In this document: piece after piece, positions 8,302-11,593 of the stretch | Position numbering within the stretch: position 1 is the first letter of the stretch | Layout of the letters: each line of letters starts with the position of its first letter | Assembly: GCA_051646185.1 (NCBI GenBank) | Contig: JBOFCS010000015.1 | Coordinates: 1 to 11,593, forward strand | Direction: 5' to 3' | Length of the DNA stretch: 11,593 nucleotides | Origin: JBOFCS01 sp051646185 | Lineage (GTDB): Bacteria; Actinomycetota; Actinomycetes; Mycobacteriales; Mycobacteriaceae | Notes under the pieces: model-generated | Seen by the model: the letters and a program-made list of their open reading frames with translations, nothing else | What the model was told of the DNA's origin: nothing | Database searches by the model: none | Made by a program: the position numbers and the translations under genes

Positions 8302-8333
8302 CGGTCCGAGTTAAGAGTGATTGAGGAGTTATA

Positions 8334-9176
8334 GTGGATTTACTTAAGCATCAGCCAAGTTTTGGTCAACGTCTTTTTGATGCGACTGAACGGCGAGGGG
8401 CTTTGTGCGTCGGTATTGATCCACATCCGGCGCTCTTGTCCTCTTGGGGGTTTGCTGATGATATTGCTGGGCTTAAACAATTTGTTGAGGTCTGTGTAAC
8501 TGCCTTTGCTGATGTGGCGGCGGTGGTAAAACCGCAGATTGCTTTTTTTGAGCGATTTGGTTCTGCGGGTTTTACGGTTTTAGAGGACGCTATTGCCGCT
8601 TTAAGGGCGTCCGGTGTGCTGGTGCTGGCTGACGCTAAGCGTGGTGATATTGGTTCGACTATGGCTGCTTATGCGCAAGCCTGGTTGGGGGAGGACTCGG
8701 CATTAAGTGCTGATGCTGTCACAGTTTCACCTTATTTGGGGTATGGGTCTTTGGGGCCGGTGTTTGAGCTAGCCGAGCAAAATGGTGGTGGGGTCTTTGT
8801 TCTTGCTGCCACCTCCAATCCCGAAGGTTGGCAGATTCAACAGGCTCAGCTACAGGGTCGTACGGTAAGTCAGATGATTGTGGACCAGGTGGCCGAGAGC
8901 AATATTGCGGCTCAACCTTTGGGGTCAGTGGGAGTCGTAGTGGGGGCAACGTTGGGTCAAGCGCCGGATCTTAGTCGTCTGGGTGGCCCGATTTTGATGC
9001 CGGGGATTGGTGCCCAGGGAGGGACGGTTGCCGATGTCCGGCGACTAGCTGAGGGAGTATTGCGTGCGGTGCTTCCCAGTGTCTCGCGAGAGATTTTAGC
9101 TGCGGGTCCGTCGGTTACTGCGGTACGAGGTGCTACTGAGCAGTTAGTTGATAAATTTTCATTTGTGCTTGATTGA
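8334..9176 (+). CDS. pyrF: Orotidine-5'-phosphate decarboxylase PyrF (type 2)
   Basis: PyrF decarboxylates OMP to UMP, the last step of the pathway. The protein has 280 residues, the length of the longer type 2 bacterial family found in Mycobacteriales rather than the 230-residue type 1 enzyme. Seen in order are LCVGIDPHP, VVKPQIAFFERFGSAG, the catalytic ADAKRGDIGSTM (Asp100, Lys102, Asp105), SPYLGYGSLGP, FVLAATSNPEG, GVVVGAT and the phosphate-binding LMPGIGAQGG. The start is GTG, 5 nt after GAGGAG (8323-8328). It is 32 nt downstream of carB with no terminator between them, so it is probably the last gene of the pyr operon. There is also no obvious hairpin with a U-run just after its stop. 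Confidence 0.96.
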   Translation: MDLLKHQPSFGQRLFDATERRGALCVGIDPHPALLSSWGFADDIAGLKQFVEVCVTAFADVAAVVKPQIAFFERFGSAGFTVLEDAIAALRASGVLVLADAKRGDIGSTMAAYAQAWLGEDSALSADAVTVSPYLGYGSLGPVFELAEQNGGGVFVLAATSNPEGWQIQQAQLQGRTVSQMIVDQVAESNIAAQPLGSVGVVVGATLGQAPDLSRLGGPILMPGIGAQGGTVADVRRLAEGVLRAVLPSVSREILAAGPSVTAVRGATEQLVDKFSFVLD

Positions 9177-9247
9177 TTCCCGGACCGTGAAGATTGACTG
9201 CGTGCGAAGTAACTACTTTTGTCACTTCTGTCACATTTTGTTCTTTG

Positions 9248-9253
9248 TATAGT
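9248..9253 (+). promoter_or_regulatory. Possible -10 element (TATAGT) without a clear -35
   Basis: TATAGT differs from the sigma-A consensus TATAAT at one position and lies at the start of the pyrF-mihF gap. TTCTGT (9226-9231) at 16 nt is a poor -35 box. A direct repeat of TGTCAC (9220-9225 and 9229-9234, 9 bp apart) sits where an activator or repressor could bind. Transcription from here would give a leader of about 375 nt before mihF. This is a suggestion only. Confidence 0.2.
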
Positions 9254-9447
9254 GGTTTATGCAGGCTGGGGGCTTGAATTGGCGGAGCGCGACACGCGCA
9301 AGCGTATAAATAAAGTTCATAAATATTTCTTGGCATTGATAGCGCTGCAAAACAGAGACATTTTATTGCTTGTGAAGTATCGGTTTGGTTTCAAATTTTT
9401 TATCAATTATGTTGTAGTGCAATGAAATTAAATCCTATGAGACCATA

Positions 9448-9475
9448 TTGACGGTGGTTCAAGAGTGGGTATTGT
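9448..9475 (+). promoter_or_regulatory. Likely sigma-A-type promoter of mihF
   Basis: TTGACG at 9448-9453 matches the -35 consensus at five of six bases. TATTGT at 9470-9475, 16 nt downstream, fits TANNNT. The predicted start near 9482 gives a leader of about 150 nt ahead of mihF, containing the G-rich element and the hairpin described separately. This is the best promoter match in the window. It is consistent with mihF being transcribed independently of the pyr operon. Confidence 0.5.
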
Positions 9476-9509
9476 GACAAAAATTGTTCAGATAAGGGCA
9501 GCCTTGCTC

Positions 9510-9542
9510 GGGGGTGTTCTTGGGCGTTTTATGGGGGGCGGG
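9510..9542 (+). other. G-rich four-tract element in the predicted mihF leader (possible G-quadruplex)
   Basis: Four runs of guanine lie on the coding strand: five at 9510-9514, three at 9522-9524, six at 9533-9538 and three at 9540-9542, with loops of 7, 8 and 1 nt. One loop is a base longer than the strict 7-nt limit often used, so it is a borderline quadruplex pattern. If transcription begins near 9482, the element lies in the mRNA, where it could affect elongation or translation. It stands out against the AT-rich bases just upstream. No function is shown by the sequence alone. Confidence 0.4.
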
Positions 9543-9580
9543 TGAGTAATTGTCAGCCGACGTGGGTACGGTCGCTTTCG

Positions 9581-9598
9581 CTGCTGGCTAACCAGCGG
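9581..9598 (+). promoter_or_regulatory. Hairpin in the mihF leader
   Basis: CTGCTGG (9581-9587) pairs with CCAGCGG (9592-9598) around the loop CTAA, giving seven pairs including one G-U. It ends 26 nt before the mihF Shine-Dalgarno (9625). There is no U-run after it, so it is not an intrinsic terminator. It may protect the mRNA or take part in leader control; this is inference. Confidence 0.35.
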
Positions 9599-9633
9599 AT
9601 ACAAGAACAAGTTTGTGATGAGACGGAGGAATC

Positions 9634-9954
9634 GTGGCCCTTCCCCAGTTAACCGCTGAGCAACGCGCCGCTGCTTTGGAGAAGGCAGCTGCCGCTCGTC
9701 GCGTGCGCGCTGAGCTTAAAGAGCGCCTGAAGCGTGGCGGCACTGATCTAAAGCAGGTTTTGAAGGACGCCGAAGAGGACGAGATCCTCGGCAAGATGAA
9801 AGTGTCTGCTTTGCTTGAAGCCCTGCCTAAAGTTGGCAAGGTTAAGGCTCAGGAGATCATGACCGAGCTGGAGATTGCACCGACCCGTCGCCTTCGTGGC
9901 CTCGGCGATCGGCAGCGCAAAGCTCTTCTCGTGAAGTTCGACTTCGAGGCCTGA
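9634..9954 (+). CDS. mihF: Actinobacterial integration host factor MihF
   Basis: MihF is a small nucleoid-associated protein, not related in sequence to E. coli IHF, that binds and bends DNA and is essential in mycobacteria. The 106-residue sequence is strongly conserved: it opens ALPQLTAEQRAAALEKAAAA, continues with a charged helix (RVRAELKERLKRGG), then VSALLEALPKVGKVKAQEIM and IAPTRRLRGLGDRQRKALL, where the helix-two-turn-helix DNA-binding part lies. GTG at 9634 is chosen from the GGAGG (9625-9629) 4 nt before it and from the family N-terminus; longer starts once used for the M. tuberculosis protein are not supported here. Its codons are shifted to CGT, CTG, AAG, GAG and ATC relative to the pyr genes, a sign of high expression. 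It has its own likely promoter at 9448 and is followed closely by gmk. Confidence 0.97.
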   Translation: MALPQLTAEQRAAALEKAAAARRVRAELKERLKRGGTDLKQVLKDAEEDEILGKMKVSALLEALPKVGKVKAQEIMTELEIAPTRRLRGLGDRQRKALLVKFDFEA

Positions 9955-9994
9955 GCATTGGCTGTTGCTGACCAAATGAGTGTCAGAGGTGGAC

Positions 9995-10603
9995 ATGCCT
10001 GAACCGGATTCCGGGACGGGCTCAAGCCACCACCTGAGGGGTCGACTGGTAGTACTGGCCGGCCCCTCAGCTGTCGGCAAGTCCAGCGTTGTCCAATTAG
10101 TACGCACTCGATTGCCCAATCTATTTTTTAGCGTTTCGGCAACAACACGGAAACCTCGTCCTGGGGAAATTGATGGGCGTGATTACCGGTTTGTTGATGC
10201 CCAAGAGTTCCAACGGATGATTGACGCTGGAGAGCTTTTAGAGTGGGCAGAAATTCACGGAGGCCTACAGCGTTCGGGTACTCCGGCACTACCAGTTATG
10301 TCGGCTCTTAGTTCCGGCCAGTCGGCGTTGCTCGAGGTTGATTTAGCTGGCGCTCGTTCCATTCGGTCGGCGTTACCCGAGGCGATTCTCGTTTTTATGG
10401 CTCCACCGAGCTGGGAAGACTTGGTTTCTCGGCTAACCGGGCGCGGCACTGAGTCGGAAGAGATAGTGCAGCGTAGGCTAAGCACGGCAAAAGTTGAATT
10501 AGCTGCCCAAAGCGAGTTTGACACCGTGATTGTGAACCGTGATGTAACTCAGGCCTGCGAGGAGTTGGTATCCTTGCTAGTCGGAACTACAGCACAACCT
10601 TAA
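9995..10603 (+). CDS. gmk: Guanylate kinase
   Basis: Gmk phosphorylates GMP (and dGMP) to GDP with ATP, an essential step of guanine nucleotide supply. With the ATG at 9995 it has 202 residues. The P-loop GPSAVGKSS is at residues 23-31. It is followed by SVSATTRKPRPGEIDGRDYRFV, which binds GMP, LLEWAEIHGG, LLEVDLAGA and the lid region RLTGRGTESEEIVQRRL. The domain is complete. The first 15 residues are Ser/Gly/His rich and probably disordered, a common feature in actinobacteria. AGAGG (9985-9989) lies 5 nt before the ATG. In-frame GTG codons at 9980 and 9989 are possible starts, but 9980 has no visible Shine-Dalgarno. It lies 40 nt after mihF and 72 nt before rpoZ, the usual gmk-rpoZ pairing. 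Confidence 0.94.
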   Translation: MPEPDSGTGSSHHLRGRLVVLAGPSAVGKSSVVQLVRTRLPNLFFSVSATTRKPRPGEIDGRDYRFVDAQEFQRMIDAGELLEWAEIHGGLQRSGTPALPVMSALSSGQSALLEVDLAGARSIRSALPEAILVFMAPPSWEDLVSRLTGRGTESEEIVQRRLSTAKVELAAQSEFDTVIVNRDVTQACEELVSLLVGTTAQP

Positions 10604-10613
10604 ATCAACCCAG

Positions 10614-10625
10614 AAATACGTATTT
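10614..10625. repeat. Perfect 12-bp palindrome AAATACGTATTT upstream of rpoZ
   Basis: The palindrome lies 10 nt after the gmk stop and 50 nt before the rpoZ start, in a 72-nt intergenic space. It reads the same on both strands with no mismatch. It could be a binding site for a dimeric regulator, or chance in an AT-rich spacer. No U-run follows and the pairs are mostly A-T, so it is not a terminator. Confidence 0.4.
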
Positions 10626-10675
10626 ACCCTTTGCAGTCCAGCTTGTTCGTCACCAGGTCATCAGGAGATTCTTCA

Positions 10676-10975
10676 GTGAGCACAACTCAAGTAGACGTCA
10701 ACGCCACCGCGGTAACAGTGCCCGCTTATGACACTCCCCTCGGTATCACTAATCCACCTATTGACGAGTTACTTGATCGGGCTTCAAGTAAGTACGCTCT
10801 GGTTATTTATGCTGCCAAGCGTGCTCGGCAGATTAATGATTATTACAACCAACTGGGCGACGGCATCCTGGAATTTGTCGGTCCGCTCGTGGAGCCAGGC
10901 TTGCAGGAAAAGTCGTTGTCAATTGCCTTGCGTGAGATTCATGGCGATCTTCTTGAGCACACTGAAGGCGAGTGA
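10676..10975 (+). CDS. rpoZ: DNA-directed RNA polymerase omega subunit
   Basis: Omega helps assemble and stabilise RNA polymerase by wrapping the C-terminal end of beta-prime. The 99-residue protein contains the conserved block ITNPPIDELLDRASSKYALVIYAAKRARQIN and ends with LSIALREIHGDLLEH, as in other Mycobacteriales. The first 20 residues are variable. GTG at 10676 is chosen because AGGAG (10663-10667) lies 8 nt before it; the frame is open upstream to a TTG at 10631, but that has no family support. Its stop overlaps the possible GTG start of coaBC (GTGA), so the two are probably translated together. The gmk-rpoZ-coaBC order is widely conserved in bacteria. Confidence 0.95.
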   Translation: MSTTQVDVNATAVTVPAYDTPLGITNPPIDELLDRASSKYALVIYAAKRARQINDYYNQLGDGILEFVGPLVEPGLQEKSLSIALREIHGDLLEHTEGE

Positions 10976-11593
10976 GTAGCCAGCTGCGTATGAGCGAGTC
11001 AGGAGTTGATGGCGACCTTCCGGGCTCGAGAACTGAGCCTAGGCGGGTCATTATTGGTGTCAGTGGGGGAATTGCCGCTTATAAAGCGTGTTCTTTGGTT
11101 CGTCTTTTTGTTGAGATGGGTCACCAGGTTCGGGTTATTCCCACTCAAGCGGCATTAAATTTCATTGGCGCTGCAACTTTTGAAGCTCTCTCCGGCAATC
11201 CGGTTCACAGCGGGGTGTTTACTGATATTCCAGCTGTTCCGCATGTGAAACTTGGCCAGGATGCCGACCTTGTTGTGATCGCTCCGGCTACTGCGGATTT
11301 GTTAGCGAGGGCTGCAGCAGGTCGGGCTGATGATCTATTAACGGCAACCCTGTTGACGGTGCGCTGCCCAGTGGTTTTTGCCCCAGCAATGCACACTGAG
11401 ATGTGGGAACATCTGGCAACAGTTGCCAACGTATCGCTTTTGCGTGAACGTGGAAGTATTGTGCTTGAGCCGGCCTCTGGGCGGCTGACAGGTAAAGACA
11501 CTGGTAAGGGACGTCTTCCTGAACCCGAAGAGATTATGGCGATAGCTTCGTTATTGTTGGAGCGCTCCGATGCCCTCAATCGAGATTTGGTGG
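10972..11593 (+). CDS. coaBC: CoaBC (phosphopantothenoylcysteine decarboxylase / synthetase), N-terminal part, truncated by window end
   Basis: CoaBC couples cysteine to 4'-phosphopantothenate (CoaB) and decarboxylates the product (CoaC) in coenzyme A synthesis. About 207 residues are present, covering the FMN-binding CoaC domain; the CoaB half lies beyond the right edge. Visible motifs are RVIIGVSGGIAAYKACSLVR, the catalytic histidine in AVPHVKL (residue 91 from the GTG), IAPATADLLARAAAGRADDLL, and APAMHTEMW at about 137-145. The usual PAMN motif reads PAMH here, as in other Actinomycetota. GTG at 10972 overlaps the rpoZ stop (GTGA); ATG at 10990 is an alternative start and lacks a Shine-Dalgarno. 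A loose tail of about 20 residues precedes the domain in either case. Confidence 0.93.
   Translation, partial: MSSQLRMSESGVDGDLPGSRTEPRRVIIGVSGGIAAYKACSLVRLFVEMGHQVRVIPTQAALNFIGAATFEALSGNPVHSGVFTDIPAVPHVKLGQDADLVVIAPATADLLARAAAGRADDLLTATLLTVRCPVVFAPAMHTEMWEHLATVANVSLLRERGSIVLEPASGRLTGKDTGKGRLPEPEEIMAIASLLLERSDALNRDLV

Larger units (their letters stand above)
9177..9633 (+). other. 457-nt non-coding gap between pyrF and mihF, with an AT-rich block
   Basis: No open frame in this stretch has both a good ribosome site and a recognisable sequence. The part at 9305-9440 is about 72% A+T (98 of 136 bases counted), well above the flanking genes. Within the gap I see a possible promoter at 9248, a better one at 9448-9475, a G-rich four-tract element at 9510-9542 and a hairpin at 9581-9598. 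In M. tuberculosis the same junction is occupied by a PE/PPE gene pair, so this is a place where actinobacterial genomes differ. No insertion sequence ends, tRNA or direct repeats marking an insertion were found. It probably holds the end of the pyr transcript and the promoter and leader of mihF. Confidence 0.6.

Noticed and set aside
9287..9299. Hairpin GCGCG-ACA-CGCGC as a terminator for the pyr operon
   Set aside because: The stem is only five pairs with a three-base loop, it overlaps an alternative ACGC/GCGT hairpin, and no U-run follows. It lies more than 100 nt after pyrF.
9219..9425. A 68-codon frame starting at TTG in the pyrF-mihF gap
   Set aside because: TTG start without a Shine-Dalgarno, no recognisable motif, and it runs through the AT-rich block where chance frames of this kind are expected.
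11380..11406. PAMH in place of PAMN in the CoaC domain as an inactivating change
   Set aside because: The same histidine variant occurs in mycobacterial CoaBC, so it is a lineage trait rather than damage.
1..11593. A CRISPR array, mobile element, phage segment or defence system
   Set aside because: No regular repeats, transposase, integrase or inverted terminal repeats were seen; gene order is the conserved actinobacterial one throughout.

Overview
This window is the de novo pyrimidine (UMP) biosynthesis operon of an actinobacterium, followed by a second housekeeping cluster. The order is nusB(3' end)-pyrR-pyrB-pyrC-[membrane PH-like protein]-carA-carB-pyrF, then a 457-nt non-coding gap, then mihF-gmk-rpoZ-coaBC(5' part). 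All genes are on the + strand. This order, the presence of mihF (an integration host factor known only from Actinomycetota) and the protein sequences (for example actinobacterial CarA, Omega and CoaBC motif variants) point to Mycobacteriales or a close relative. Base composition looks close to 50% GC, low for that group. I do not assign a genus.

Region 1 (1-314) is the end of NusB. Region 2 (315-426) is the pyr leader. It contains a strong match to the PyrR-binding RNA loop, folded so that its lower stem would cover the Shine-Dalgarno sequence of pyrR. Region 3 (427-9176) is the pyr operon. pyrR, pyrB, pyrC and the PH-like gene overlap each other by 1-4 nt, so translation is probably coupled. 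carA, carB and pyrF follow with gaps of 19, 5 and 32 nt. Together CarAB, PyrB, PyrC and PyrF supply steps 1, 2, 3 and 6 of UMP synthesis; pyrD and pyrE (steps 4 and 5) are not here. PyrR senses UMP/UTP and likely feeds back on the whole unit through the leader loop.

Region 4 (9177-9633) has no convincing gene. It holds an AT-rich block (about 72% AT at 9305-9440), a good sigma-A-like promoter at 9448-9475, a G-rich four-tract element and a hairpin in the predicted mihF leader. Region 5 (9634-11593) carries mihF (nucleoid protein), gmk (GMP to GDP), rpoZ (RNA polymerase omega) and the CoaC half of coaBC (coenzyme A synthesis), which runs off the window end. mihF is visibly enriched in optimal, C/G-ending codons compared with its neighbours, as expected for a highly expressed gene.

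Nearly everything here is conserved core biology. The items most worth a second look are the PyrR translational operator, the uncharacterised membrane-anchored protein inside the operon, and the structured mihF leader.
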